Positions 33,983-43,264 of a stretch of DNA of 64,000 nucleotides are shown here, one piece after another. A program made the translations under genes and the position numbers. Source of the DNA: an uncultured Candidatus Melainabacteria bacterium. Lineage in GTDB: Bacteria > Cyanobacteriota > Vampirovibrionia > Gastranaerophilales > Gastranaerophilaceae. Location: positions 31,149 through 95,148 of the forward strand of contig CAKUZL010000007.1 of NCBI GenBank assembly GCA_934718085.1, in the 5' to 3' direction. Numbering within the stretch: the stretch's first letter is position 1; every line of letters starts with the position of its first letter. Under the pieces are notes generated by a model. That model was not told where the DNA came from, made no database searches, and saw only the letters and a list, made by a program, of their open reading frames with translations.

Positions 33983-34468
33983 ATGAAAACGGCTATATAT
34001 CCGGGCAGTTTCGACCCGATAACCAAAGGACATCTCGATATCATAAAACGTGCCTCCGCCATTTTCGGTAAGGTCATCGTTGCCGTGCTTAAAAACAGCG
34101 CGAAAAACGCCCTTCTGTCCGTCGAAGACCGCATGAGCCTCATCAGCCGCTCCTGCGCCGACGCAGGTATTCAAAACGTCGAAGTCGACTTCTTTGACGG
34201 ACTTACCGTCGATTTCGCAAAATCCAAAAACGCTAACGTCCTTATCCGCGGACTTCGCGCCGTCTCCGATTTCGAGTTCGAAATGCAGGTCTCACAAACC
34301 AACAACGCTCTCGACGAAAATCTCAACACCGTCTTCCTTATAACCAATCCCGAATTTAACTTCATCTCTTCGAGCATGGTCAAGGAAATTGCGGTCATGG
34401 GCGCGGATTTGTCAAAATTCGTCCCGCCCGCGGTAGAATTATATTTGAACAATAAAATAAAGAGGTAG
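33983..34468 (+). CDS. coaD: Phosphopantetheine adenylyltransferase
   Basis: A 161-residue nucleotidyltransferase making dephospho-CoA from ATP and 4'-phosphopantetheine. YPGSFDPITKGHLDII carries the T/HxGH ATP site; NVLIRGLRAVSDFEFE and the ISSSMVKEIA motif complete it. Length matches the family. I chose ATG 33983 since the product then begins MKTAIYPGSFDP; a -10 box TATAAT is at 33953-33958. The next gene starts three bases after its stop. Confidence 0.95.
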   Translation: MKTAIYPGSFDPITKGHLDIIKRASAIFGKVIVAVLKNSAKNALLSVEDRMSLISRSCADAGIQNVEVDFFDGLTVDFAKSKNANVLIRGLRAVSDFEFEMQVSQTNNALDENLNTVFLITNPEFNFISSSMVKEIAVMGADLSKFVPPAVELYLNNKIKR

Positions 34469-34471
34469 AAT

Positions 34472-35092
34472 ATGGCACAAATTCAGCTTAAAAGCTTGCT
34501 CGGAAAAGCAGACATGATGTTGGAAGAAGGTTATCACTTTCTCGGTTACGTCCTTCTCAAATCCGGTCGCATGGAAAATATCATCGAACAAATCGCCGAC
34601 GCCGTTCCGAGTGCGGTCAACGAAGCTGAAGCGATTTTGAGACGCAAAGACGAAATTATTCAGGAAGCTCACAATCGTGCCGAAAGAATTATTCAGGAAG
34701 GCATAAACGAGCAAAATCGCCTCGTCTCCGAACACGAAGTCTACAGACGCGTGCAGGAACAGGTCATTCGCCAACAACAACAAGTCGCGGAATTTTGCGA
34801 AAACCTCAAAAGCGCCGCCGCTCAAGAAGCCGAAGAAATTAAAATCAGAGCCGTAAAAGAAGCCGGTCAAATCCAAAAGGGTGCCGAAGATTATGCCGAA
34901 AGAATTTTCAACAGCCTCGATTCCGAACTCGAAAACTTCCTCGCAAGCGTTAAACAATGCAAAATTATGCTCGCCGACCAAAAAAGTCAAAACGAGCTCA
35001 ACAGACAAGCTTCGATAGGCGTCTCGTCCGCTCAAACCGAGTCCGAACAACCCGTCGAGTCCGAAGGAAATTATTCCGAAGAAGAACAATAA
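34472..35092 (+). CDS. Coiled-coil protein, DivIVA/ATP-synthase-b-like
   Basis: A 206-residue, mostly helical, Glu/Gln-rich soluble protein after AAAGAGGT. Residues 40-165 form a long coiled coil (RKDEIIQEAHNRAERIIQ, ..QEAEEIKIRAVKEAGQI), and the tail is Ser/Glu-rich. The layout is like DivIVA-type or V-ATPase E-type stalk proteins. In cyanobacteria a DivIVA-like division protein (Cdv3) is known; whether this is its counterpart is a guess. It is coupled to coaD by a three-base gap. Confidence 0.6.
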   Translation: MAQIQLKSLLGKADMMLEEGYHFLGYVLLKSGRMENIIEQIADAVPSAVNEAEAILRRKDEIIQEAHNRAERIIQEGINEQNRLVSEHEVYRRVQEQVIRQQQQVAEFCENLKSAAAQEAEEIKIRAVKEAGQIQKGAEDYAERIFNSLDSELENFLASVKQCKIMLADQKSQNELNRQASIGVSSAQTESEQPVESEGNYSEEEQ

Positions 35093-35641
35093 GCATTGCC
35101 CGGCAAATCTTTCGGAAATGACGAAAAGCTTTTCATCTCCATCGAAAAATTTGCCCGGGTAGAAACACCGGAACCTTCGTTTGAGAATTTAACATATTTT
35201 CATCAATACAAAAGATAGCAAACCTAACGCTTTTTGCCTTTACCGAAAAAATCGTCGGGGTGGAACCCCCCGGTACCTACAGGTTTTTGGATTATTATCC
35301 GATAAACACGGTTTTTTCTTTCTTGAGACTCCTACAATGAGCGAGGGAGTTCGAACGAACCATGCCTCGCCGACAATCCGTCAGGCGGTTCATGACTTGC
35401 GAAGCTTGTCGATTTCGGAACCTGAAACCACTTGCCGCCCGTATCGGGAAACGCGATTTACATGCTTCCCGTTACATGAGCAAATCGATGAGCGTAAAAT
35501 TCGGGGCGTTTGGGGGTGATTGCATCGGCATTTTACCGTTTGTGATTTGATTTTGGCATAAAAGCGGGAAATTTTCTTCGCGGGGCGGATAATTTTGAAA
35601 TTTTTGCGGTATAATGTTGGAACAGGAAACGGAGAAACCGC
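35093..35641. repeat. Non-coding spacer (549 bases)
   Basis: Holds degraded family-1 arms at 35155-35175 and 35254-35280 (GTCGGGGTGGAACCCCCCGG, TACCTAC). Then come about 300 bases without gene-like content, TATAAT at 35610-35615 as the probable flhB promoter, and CGGAG before ATG 35642. Confidence 0.55.
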
Positions 35642-36703
35642 ATGTCCGATGAGGATAAACAGTTTGAGGCTTCGCAGCAGAAGTTGCAAAGGGCAAGGAA
35701 GGAAGGTCAGGTCGTAAAATCGAAGGATTTTTCGATGGCTGTTTGTCTGATGGCAATGTTTATGGTGATTTTCAAGATAGCGCCGTTTATATGGGGGCAG
35801 ATAACGAAGCTTTTCGTGCTTTGTTACGAGCAAATTCCGAATGCGCATATCGAGGATATGGGGTTGCCGTATTTGTTGACGGTGTCGTTGATGCCGACCG
35901 CGCTTATTATCGGGCCGATATTGTTTTGCGCGGCGTTTGTGGCGATATTGGCGGATTTTGTGCAAGTCGGCCCGTTGGTTACGATGACACCGCTTTCTCC
36001 CAAGCTCGATAAGCTTAATCCGACAAAGTATTTTAAAAATCTTATGTCGATAAAAACATTTTTCGAACTTTTTAAGAATATTTTGAAAGTTTCGATTTTG
36101 GGTTTTATCGGGTGGGTCGTGTATTCCGACCACCTGGAAACGATTTTGGGGCTGGTTGCAATCGACAACAGTTTTGCAATAATGACGGAATTCGGCGCGC
36201 TGCTCAACGAGTTTGTTATGAAAGCGGGGCTTGCGTTTTTGATAATCGCGATTGCGGATTACGGCATGGTCAAATGGAAATTTATGAAAGACCAAAAAAT
36301 GTCGTTTAAAGAAGTTAAGGACGAATATAAAAACTCCGAAGGCGACCCGCACGTCAAGGCGGCACTGCGTCAAAAACGGCAACAAATGCTTCAACAGGGT
36401 ATGATGGACGCCGTTCCGGATGCGGATTTTGTCGTAACGAACCCCACCCACATCGCTTGCGCGCTCAAATACGTTCAGGACGAAATGGAATCGCCGAAGC
36501 TCGTCGCAAAAGGTACCGAACTTTTCGCGAAAAAGATTATCGATATCGCAAACGAAAACGGAGTTCCCGTAATCGAAAATCCTCCGCTCGCGAGGGCGCT
36601 TTTCAGGCTTGTCGAGCCGAACGCGTACATTCCTCCGGAACTTTACAAAGCCGTTGCCGAAATTCTGCTTTTTGTTTATCGCACAAAAAAATCAAAAAAT
36701 TAA
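35642..36703 (+). CDS. flhB: FlhB/SctU-family export switch protein
   Basis: A 353-residue export-gate protein of flagellar or type III secretion systems. It has the N-terminal FEASQQKLQRARKEGQVVKS signature, four membrane helices (about 30-50, 80-105, 145-162, 190-208) and a cytoplasmic domain with the autocleavage site NPTH at 267-270, which switches substrate specificity. Length is right for FlhB. No fliPQR, flhA or other export genes are nearby, so flagellar or injectisome use cannot be decided; the symbol follows the flagellar family. A sigma factor and TPR gene follow on the same strand. Confidence 0.88.
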   Translation: MSDEDKQFEASQQKLQRARKEGQVVKSKDFSMAVCLMAMFMVIFKIAPFIWGQITKLFVLCYEQIPNAHIEDMGLPYLLTVSLMPTALIIGPILFCAAFVAILADFVQVGPLVTMTPLSPKLDKLNPTKYFKNLMSIKTFFELFKNILKVSILGFIGWVVYSDHLETILGLVAIDNSFAIMTEFGALLNEFVMKAGLAFLIIAIADYGMVKWKFMKDQKMSFKEVKDEYKNSEGDPHVKAALRQKRQQMLQQGMMDAVPDADFVVTNPTHIACALKYVQDEMESPKLVAKGTELFAKKIIDIANENGVPVIENPPLARALFRLVEPNAYIPPELYKAVAEILLFVYRTKKSKN

Positions 36704-36769
36704 ACCAAAAACAGTATGTCCGAAAACAAAAAGAGTAGTAGAATGTCAGAGTAGTTTTGTCGGAAGAAA

Positions 36770-37414
36770 ATGAACAGTAAACTTCAAAAATACACGGACA
36801 TAGTAGAGACGGTTGCCAAAATCGAGCAACGACGGGTTCCCGCGCACATGGTAGAGTTCGAAGAACTGATGAGCATCGGGATAATCGCCGTGCAGGAAAT
36901 TATCGAAGGCAAAACCGACGAAGAACTTTCGCGCTACAACACATCGTACATCGCGACGGCGGTAAGATGGGCAATCAGAAACGAGCTGAGAAACCGGTAC
37001 AAGTGGTATTCGTTGAAACACACGATAAACAAGAGTTCGCCCGCCGAGGTCGAAGAAGGGCTTGACGTTTCTCCGGGAAAAGTCAGAGAAGCGATTTACG
37101 AGACGATTTTGTCAATAGACGGAATGGCGTCCGCAGGCTCGGACAACGACTCTCCGTTCGATTTTATCAAGGATCCCGCGGCTCAACCCGATGAAAAAGC
37201 AGAGATTTCGGAGCTCGGACAGGCTATCAGAGAGGCGATTGCGTCATTACCCCAGAAAGACAGAATCGTCGTCGAGTACCGATTTTACAGAAATATGCAG
37301 GTGAAAGAAATCGCCGCGCAAATAGGGCTGTCTTCGTCGCGGGTCACAAGAATCGTGCAACAGGCTTTGAATTACGTGAAAGAATATCTGACAAAAAGTG
37401 ACCACGCTTATTAA
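36770..37414 (+). CDS. Alternative sigma-70-family factor (FliA/WhiG-like)
   Basis: A 214-residue sigma factor. Region 2 (about 25-85) has FEELMSIGIIAVQEII and YNTSYIATAVRWAIRNEL; region 4 (about 155-205) has LPQKDRIVVEYRFYRNMQ and the recognition helix SSSRVTRIVQQALN. Between them is a region-3-like stretch with acidic loop. Size and lack of region 1 fit the FliA/SigB/WhiG group. Following flhB by 66 bases, it may direct motility or export genes, though similarity to true FliA is limited. GGAAG precedes the ATG. Confidence 0.78.
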   Translation: MNSKLQKYTDIVETVAKIEQRRVPAHMVEFEELMSIGIIAVQEIIEGKTDEELSRYNTSYIATAVRWAIRNELRNRYKWYSLKHTINKSSPAEVEEGLDVSPGKVREAIYETILSIDGMASAGSDNDSPFDFIKDPAAQPDEKAEISELGQAIREAIASLPQKDRIVVEYRFYRNMQVKEIAAQIGLSSSRVTRIVQQALNYVKEYLTKSDHAY

Positions 37415-37428
37415 CAAGGAAGTCTGAA

Positions 37429-39201
37429 ATGCCCCGAAATCACGATGATTTGGATACCGTATCAAAGCTCGTCGCAAAAAAAGAATTCGACGAAGCCTTG
37501 AAAATACTTAAAAAAACTTTGAAAACCCGAAATAACGACTTTCGGATTTTGCAGTTAATCGGGCTGTGTAAATTCGGCAAAAGAGACTATTCGTCGGCAA
37601 AAAGGACGTTCAATAAAATTTTGAAGGAGCGCCCCGAAGACAGAATCGCGCTTCAATACATGGGTACGATATGTGAAAGAACCCGTAAATACAAAGACGC
37701 CGAGCGTTTTTGGACAAAAGCTCTCGAACTCGACGGAAACAATTCGGAAATATTGATAAGCCTGATAATCCACTATATTACGGTGAAAGCCCCCGACAAG
37801 GCAAAAATTTTGCAGGAACGGTTTTTCGAAGGCGCGTCCGACAAAAAAGCGGCGATGTACACGATTGCCGCGGCGTTTTCGTCAAGCGAATACTTTGAAG
37901 AAGCCGCCGAAATTTTGACTCAAATGACGTTGCTTTATCCCGGCGACCCGCAGGTTTTCTCGAGACTCGGAACGGCGTACTTTGCGCTCGGAAAGACCGA
38001 AGAAGCTTTGCACGCCTACAATACGGCATCGAAATTCGACGAAAAAAATCCGCTGCATTACCTCGATATCGCGGCGTGCTTCGAAAAACTCGGGCAGGTC
38101 AAGGCTTCGTACGAATATTGCCTGAAGGCTTACAAAATTCGACCCGACAAGACATGTCTTATAAAGCTCGTCAATGCCGCGATTGCGGCGCAGGACTTTG
38201 TTTCCGCCCTGAAATACGTGAAAGTTTTGACGGCGTCAGAGCCCGAAAACGAAGACTATCTGGTCAATTTGACGAATATTTACAAGGTTTTGGGCAACTA
38301 CTCCAAGGCACTGGATTCCGTTTACGCGCTGATGGATTTGGCGCCGAAATCGGTGAAATACAAGGAACTTGCCGCCGAACTGTGCACCCTCGTCGGAGAA
38401 TACGACAAAGCCAAAAAAATCTACCTTCTGATAATGCGCAAAAGCAAGCCGAGCGCGGAATTGTACTACAAACTCGCGTATTTATACGAAATTACGGGCG
38501 ATTCCGACTCCGCCGAAAAGCTCCTCGGTAAGGCGATTAAACTCAACCCCGATTACACCGAAGCTCACAAAGATTTGGCGGTGATTTATATGAAACGCAG
38601 AATTTTCGATGCCGCAAAAGCCGAAATCGAAACGGCTTACGCCTGCGACCCCCAAAACCCCGCCGTAATCTACGAATACGGGAATTACTTCCAAATGATT
38701 GCCGACCGAAAAAAAGCCGACGAAATGTATTCGAAAATCATTAATTCGCCTTTCCTGAACGGCGAAAAAGCTTTCAACGTCGCGCTTAACGCTATCGAAC
38801 TCGGGAACCTCGACCAAGCCGTCGAACTCCTCGAACGATGTATGAAAGAAAACCTCCAAAACCCCGACGTAATCTATACTTTGGGGCGCGTCTATATGCT
38901 TATGGGCAAAAAAGAAACGGCAAAAGCCCTCTTCGAAGACGCATACTTTTTGGCTCCCGGAGCGGAAACCGCAAATATGCTCGCGATTTTGTGCCTCGAA
39001 ACCGCAGAATACGAAAAAGCTTACGGTCTTTTCAAGGCGATTAACGTGAAATACCCGAACAATATCCACAACCTCATGAACCTTGCCGAAACCGCACTGA
39101 AACTGAATTTGAAAGACGAAGCGCTCGAATACCTCCATAAATATACGGAATTCTACCCCGAAGACGCCGACGCGATAAAACTTCTCGCCGACCTCTCGTA
39201 A
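37429..39201 (+). CDS. Large TPR protein
   Basis: A 590-residue soluble protein made of about fifteen TPR units from residue 10 to the end, starting 14 bases after the sigma gene with AAGGAAG upstream. No signal peptide. It resembles the 612-residue TPR protein at 7739-9577 in length and style. Position suggests that sigma, FlhB and this scaffold are expressed together; it could be a chaperone or regulator for the export apparatus or the sigma factor, by inference only. Confidence 0.82.
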   Translation: MPRNHDDLDTVSKLVAKKEFDEALKILKKTLKTRNNDFRILQLIGLCKFGKRDYSSAKRTFNKILKERPEDRIALQYMGTICERTRKYKDAERFWTKALELDGNNSEILISLIIHYITVKAPDKAKILQERFFEGASDKKAAMYTIAAAFSSSEYFEEAAEILTQMTLLYPGDPQVFSRLGTAYFALGKTEEALHAYNTASKFDEKNPLHYLDIAACFEKLGQVKASYEYCLKAYKIRPDKTCLIKLVNAAIAAQDFVSALKYVKVLTASEPENEDYLVNLTNIYKVLGNYSKALDSVYALMDLAPKSVKYKELAAELCTLVGEYDKAKKIYLLIMRKSKPSAELYYKLAYLYEITGDSDSAEKLLGKAIKLNPDYTEAHKDLAVIYMKRRIFDAAKAEIETAYACDPQNPAVIYEYGNYFQMIADRKKADEMYSKIINSPFLNGEKAFNVALNAIELGNLDQAVELLERCMKENLQNPDVIYTLGRVYMLMGKKETAKALFEDAYFLAPGAETANMLAILCLETAEYEKAYGLFKAINVKYPNNIHNLMNLAETALKLNLKDEALEYLHKYTEFYPEDADAIKLLADLS

Positions 39202-39643
39202 CTTTCGTAACCCGCTTTGACGGGCGCGGAGGATGCCTTGGCGCGCTCCACTCGACCTTTCTTAACTTTCGCAACCCGCTTTGGACGCTCCCTCACCGCG
39301 GGTCGGGGTGTTTCGTATGGAATTGCTCAGACAGTTGTGAGAATTAAAAATAATGCTTTTGAATTTGTGGCATTCGTTGCGCGCCCGACAAAGTCACATA
39401 TGAACCCTTTTGTTATTGTAAAAATCTGTAATCACCGTAGGTCAGGCATTGCCCCGGCAAATCTTCCCGCAAGGACAAAGAACTTTCTTTATATGTCAAT
39501 ATTTACGCAACACGAAGCTCGAAGGGTTTTATTTTGCGTGTTGTTTGTCGGTAAAATCGACGAAAAATACGCTTTATTTTATTTTTGTAAGTGATATAAT
39601 GGTTTTATTCGAAAATAAAAAAGATTAAGAAGGACTTCTGATT
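39202..39643. other. Non-coding spacer (442 bases) with a short direct repeat
   Basis: A 24-base direct repeat (TAACTTTCGTAACCCGCTTT and a near copy) occurs at 39199-39222 and 39263-39287; the first copy includes the TPR stop codon. A degraded reversed family-1 copy lies at about 39437-39540. TATAAT at 39595-39600 is the likely thrS -10 box, with AAGAAGGA before the ATG. Confidence 0.55.
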
Positions 39644-41413
39644 ATGGAAAAGAATAACGAAAATCTTCACGTGTTAAGGCACTCGGCGTCGCACGTAATG
39701 GCGCAGGCGGTGCAAAAGCTTTTTCCGGGAACAAAGCTTGCGATAGGACCCGCGACCGAAACGGGGTTTTACTACGATTTTGATACGGAGCATACGTTTA
39801 CGGAAGACGATTTGAGAAAAATCGAAGACGAGATGAAGAAAATCGTTAAAGAAAATTTGATTTTCGAACGGTACGAAATTCCCGATGTTCAAAAGCAGAT
39901 AGACGAATTTAACGCGCAGGGCGAAATTTATAAAGCGGAACTTTTGGAAGAACACCGAAACGACAATCCCACACTGTATTTGACGAAAGATAAGAACGGG
40001 AATGTCTTGTTTAACGACCTTTGCGCGGGGCCTCACGTACCGAACACCACTTATATCAAGGCTTTCAAGCTGTTGAACGTTGCGGGTGCTTATTGGCGCG
40101 GCAGCGAAAAGAATAAAATGTTGCAAAGGATTTATGCGACGGCGTTTTGGACGAAAGACGACCTCAACGCTTACCTTACGTTTTTGGAAGAAGCCGCAAA
40201 ACGCGACCACAGAAAGCTTAACGCTAAACTCGACTTGTTCTCGATACACGACGAAGTCGGTGCGGGGCTTGTTTTGTGGCATCCGAACCTTGCGATTGTC
40301 AGAGAGGAAATCGAAAATTATTGGAGAAGCGAACACCGCAAAAGAGGCTATGTGACCGTTTATACGCCGCATATCGCGAAATCGAAACTTTGGGATATTT
40401 CGGGTCACTCGGCGCATTATCGCGACAATATGTTCTTTATCGAGGACGAAGGCACCGAATACGTACTGAAACCGATGAATTGCCCGTTCCACATTTTGAT
40501 TTACAAAGCGAACAGACAATCCTACAGAAATTTGCCGCTCAGAATGGCGGAACTCGGAACGGTTTACAGAAACGAACGTTCGGGGCAATTACAGGGGCTC
40601 AGCAGAGTCAAAGGGTTCACTCAGGACGATGCGCACATCTTCTGCACGCCCGAACAGTTGACTTCCGAAATCAACAAAATCATTGACTTTGTCGACTATA
40701 CGCTGAATTTGTTCGGAATGAAATACGAAGCCGAACTTTCGACCAGACCCGAAGATTACGTCGGAAGCCTCGAAAATTGGGAAAGAGCGGAAGAAGGACT
40801 TAAAGAAGCCCTGAAGGTCAAAGGTTTGAAATACGAGATAAACGAAGGCGACGGCGCGTTTTACGGTCCGAAAATCGACTTCAAGCTTAAAGACGCGCTC
40901 GGCAGAACCTGGCAGTGCGCGACGATTCAGCTCGACTTCAACCTGCCCGAAAGATTCGAAATCAAGTATCAGGACAAAGACGGTCAATTGAAAACCCCCG
41001 TAATGCTTCACAGAGTAATTTTGGGCTCGATGGAAAGATTTGTCGGCGTGTTGATAGAACACTTCGCGGGTGCGTTCCCGACTTGGCTTGCGCCCGTTCA
41101 GGTAACGGTCGTGCCGGTTGCGGAAAGACACGCGGATTACGCTCAAAAAATCGTTGATGAGCTGAAAGTCGAAGGTATCAGAGCTTTTGCGGACGACAGA
41201 AGCGAAAGCATGAACTACAAAATACGCGAAGCCTTGCAGGATAAGAAGGTTCCGTACGTCATCGTTGTCGGAGACAAGGAAATCGAAAATAACGAAATCG
41301 CGCTGAGAGTCAGAGGAAAAGGCGCCGTCGGAACGATGAGCACGGAAGCTTTCAAAGCGGCAATTTCGGAAGAAATCGCAAAAAAAGCGGTAACCCCGCA
41401 AATCGGCGGATAG
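39644..41413 (+). CDS. thrS: Threonine--tRNA ligase lacking the TGS domain
   Basis: A 589-residue class II synthetase charging tRNA-Thr. The editing domain begins almost at once, with HSASH (about 12-16) and CAGPH near 128; the catalytic core has the zinc ligands in MNCPFH, motif 2 TVYRNERSG and motif 3 HRVILGSMERF; the anticodon domain fills 490-580. The usual first 60 residues (TGS/N1 domain) are missing, and the ribosome binding site fixes this start, so it is a natural short form rather than a misplaced start. Confidence 0.95.
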   Translation: MEKNNENLHVLRHSASHVMAQAVQKLFPGTKLAIGPATETGFYYDFDTEHTFTEDDLRKIEDEMKKIVKENLIFERYEIPDVQKQIDEFNAQGEIYKAELLEEHRNDNPTLYLTKDKNGNVLFNDLCAGPHVPNTTYIKAFKLLNVAGAYWRGSEKNKMLQRIYATAFWTKDDLNAYLTFLEEAAKRDHRKLNAKLDLFSIHDEVGAGLVLWHPNLAIVREEIENYWRSEHRKRGYVTVYTPHIAKSKLWDISGHSAHYRDNMFFIEDEGTEYVLKPMNCPFHILIYKANRQSYRNLPLRMAELGTVYRNERSGQLQGLSRVKGFTQDDAHIFCTPEQLTSEINKIIDFVDYTLNLFGMKYEAELSTRPEDYVGSLENWERAEEGLKEALKVKGLKYEINEGDGAFYGPKIDFKLKDALGRTWQCATIQLDFNLPERFEIKYQDKDGQLKTPVMLHRVILGSMERFVGVLIEHFAGAFPTWLAPVQVTVVPVAERHADYAQKIVDELKVEGIRAFADDRSESMNYKIREALQDKKVPYVIVVGDKEIENNEIALRVRGKGAVGTMSTEAFKAAISEEIAKKAVTPQIGG

Positions 41414-41700
41414 AGGCGGGATGCCCCGAGACGCCGTCGGGCGGAACAAGCGAACGACTCGGGGGGTGGGGGGCGCAAAGCCCGGCAAGTCGAACGGTTT
41501 GACTGCGGCGCGCAACTTTCGAACGGCGGATACTATAACCGACACGGATATCGAAGTCCGAACGGACGGAAATGCCGTACGGACGACGACTCGGGCAAAA
41601 TTCCGAACGGGTATTATCAACCGGCCGCGGACGCGCGAAAAACTTCAAAAAAGCTTATAATAACGGGGCTTACCCCGCCGTTAAAGACATCGGAGGAATA
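41414..41700. other. Spacer after thrS
   Basis: GC-rich 287-base stretch with a G-run (GGGGGGTGGGGGGC near 41460) and no credible gene. TATAAT at 41658-41663 may be the promoter of the next gene, followed by a small hairpin AACGGGGC..GCCGTT and the ribosome binding site CGGAGGA. Confidence 0.4.
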
Positions 41701-42339
41701 TTGAAAAAAACATTTTTGATATTTTTAACGTTGATAATGCAGGCGAGCGCGGTATTTGCGTATCGAACACCCGCTTATTCCGTTTCCGTAAACAAAAACG
41801 CGACGGGTGTCGTCAAAATCGACCGCGATTTCGCAATTTTGGACGCAAAAGGGCATGCCCTCGAAGTCTTTACGACTTCGCCCGAAAAATCCGCGATAGT
41901 CAGAACATCGGGACCTGACCCCTTTTTGGTCAACATCCCGAACGAAAACGCCTTTTACCTCAGCGCGGTCGGACTTCCCGAGGACGGCAAAATCGAGGTG
42001 ATTTTCGACAACAAAACAGGCAAAACCGGTTGCTTGTTGCTTTCGGAAACCGACAAATACTATACTTGGCGGGAATTTTTCTATCAACTGGGCAAAAAAA
42101 ACGGGCTTAAAATGATGAAAGACTTTCCGAAAACCGAAATGAAGCTCAGGTCGAGAGACAGCGACGACGCCGACATCGTGGACGAACTGACGGGGCCCGA
42201 AGAAATTATGTGTCGCGTAATTCGCGGGAATTGGATGCTCGTAACGGTCGTTGATGCGGGCAACGAATACAAAACAGGCTGGTTGAGATGGCGAAACGAC
42301 GAAGACGGAAGGCTTTACCTGTTTCCGAGAATGTATTGA
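41701..42339 (+). CDS. Exported SH3-like protein with TTG start
   Basis: A 212-residue protein starting with TTG, five bases after GGAGG. The N-terminus is a clear signal peptide (basic LKK, hydrophobic core, cleavage after about ASAVFA at 20). The mature part has two beta-rich halves; the last 60 residues (MCRVIRGNWMLVTVVD, then TGWLRWRNDEDGRLYLFPRM) look like a bacterial SH3 fold, which often binds peptidoglycan. The much longer frame upstream is rejected because it lacks a signal peptide and ribosome site. The next gene is also exported and lies 46 bases on. Confidence 0.72.
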   Translation: MKKTFLIFLTLIMQASAVFAYRTPAYSVSVNKNATGVVKIDRDFAILDAKGHALEVFTTSPEKSAIVRTSGPDPFLVNIPNENAFYLSAVGLPEDGKIEVIFDNKTGKTGCLLLSETDKYYTWREFFYQLGKKNGLKMMKDFPKTEMKLRSRDSDDADIVDELTGPEEIMCRVIRGNWMLVTVVDAGNEYKTGWLRWRNDEDGRLYLFPRMY

Positions 42340-42385
42340 CGGCTGAAACCCGCGGTAACACGTGACTTTACGTAAAGGACGAAAA

Positions 42386-43264
42386 ATGAAGAAAAAATTT
42401 TTGACGGCGGCGATAATCACGGCAATCCTTGCTTCAGCGGGTTTTGCGGCGACTTACAAAGTCAACAAAAACGGAACAGTGAAAACATCTCAACCCGCGA
42501 GTCAAACACAAACCAAAAATTATTACAATAATTATTATGCGGGCGATTACGTTGCGAAAAACGTCGTAAACCAAACACCGACGGGCGCAATCGACATCGT
42601 GACCGACTACTCGGGAAGCATGGCGTACGCCATCGGCGTCGCAAAACAGGCAATGAGCGACATCTTGCACCAAATCCCGAGCTCGATAAGCGTCGGATTC
42701 AGAGTTTTCGGTCAGGCGGGCGGTGCCTCGGACAGTCGAAACGCAAGCGTCGAGGACGTTAAAAAGACTTCGAACCGCAAAGGAAAAATCGTCTACAAAA
42801 TCAACACCGGACGCCATACGACAACTTCGGACGGGTGTTCCGCGACTCAATCCGTGGCAAGAATTACCAAAATTGATGCAAACGCAATAATCGCGGGCAT
42901 GAACTCGGTTCAAATCGGCGGCTCGACCCCTCTGACCCGCGGACTCGAAGCAGCCGTTATGCGTGACTTTACGGCGTTTCCGACCAACGTACCGAAAAAA
43001 ATCGTCCTGATTACCGACGGCGGCGAAAATTGCGGCGGAAACCCCTGCGAATTCGCGAAAAAACTCATGAAAAAACGTCAAGATATATCGATAGACGTCG
43101 TGCTTGTCACGCAATCGTCTTCGGCATTGGTGTGTCTTGCTCAAACGACCGGCGGAAACGTGTATCGGGTCAACGACGTGAGAAAATTGCCCGAAGCGTT
43201 GGTACACTCGATGTCGACCCCCGAAGCCTCCGCCGAAGAACAACACTTCGAATTTGTATACTGA
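42386..43264 (+). CDS. Exported von Willebrand factor A-domain protein
   Basis: A 292-residue protein with a signal peptide (MKKKFLTAAIITAILASAGFA) and a VWA domain from about 65 to 270. The MIDAS metal site is complete: D74-Y-S76-G-S78, Thr in GSTPLTRG and Asp in ITDGGENCGG. Such domains hold a divalent ion and bind protein ligands at the surface or in the periplasm. Two cysteines near the third MIDAS loop (ENCGGNPCEF) may form a disulfide. Residues 40-55 are Asn/Tyr rich. Probably cotranscribed with the SH3-like gene. Ligand unknown. Confidence 0.85.
   Translation: MKKKFLTAAIITAILASAGFAATYKVNKNGTVKTSQPASQTQTKNYYNNYYAGDYVAKNVVNQTPTGAIDIVTDYSGSMAYAIGVAKQAMSDILHQIPSSISVGFRVFGQAGGASDSRNASVEDVKKTSNRKGKIVYKINTGRHTTTSDGCSATQSVARITKIDANAIIAGMNSVQIGGSTPLTRGLEAAVMRDFTAFPTNVPKKIVLITDGGENCGGNPCEFAKKLMKKRQDISIDVVLVTQSSSALVCLAQTTGGNVYRVNDVRKLPEALVHSMSTPEASAEEQHFEFVY

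Noticed and set aside
41572..41700. Longer upstream start for the SH3-like protein
   Set aside because: It would bury the signal peptide behind 43 basic residues and has no ribosome binding site, whereas TTG 41701 follows GGAGG.
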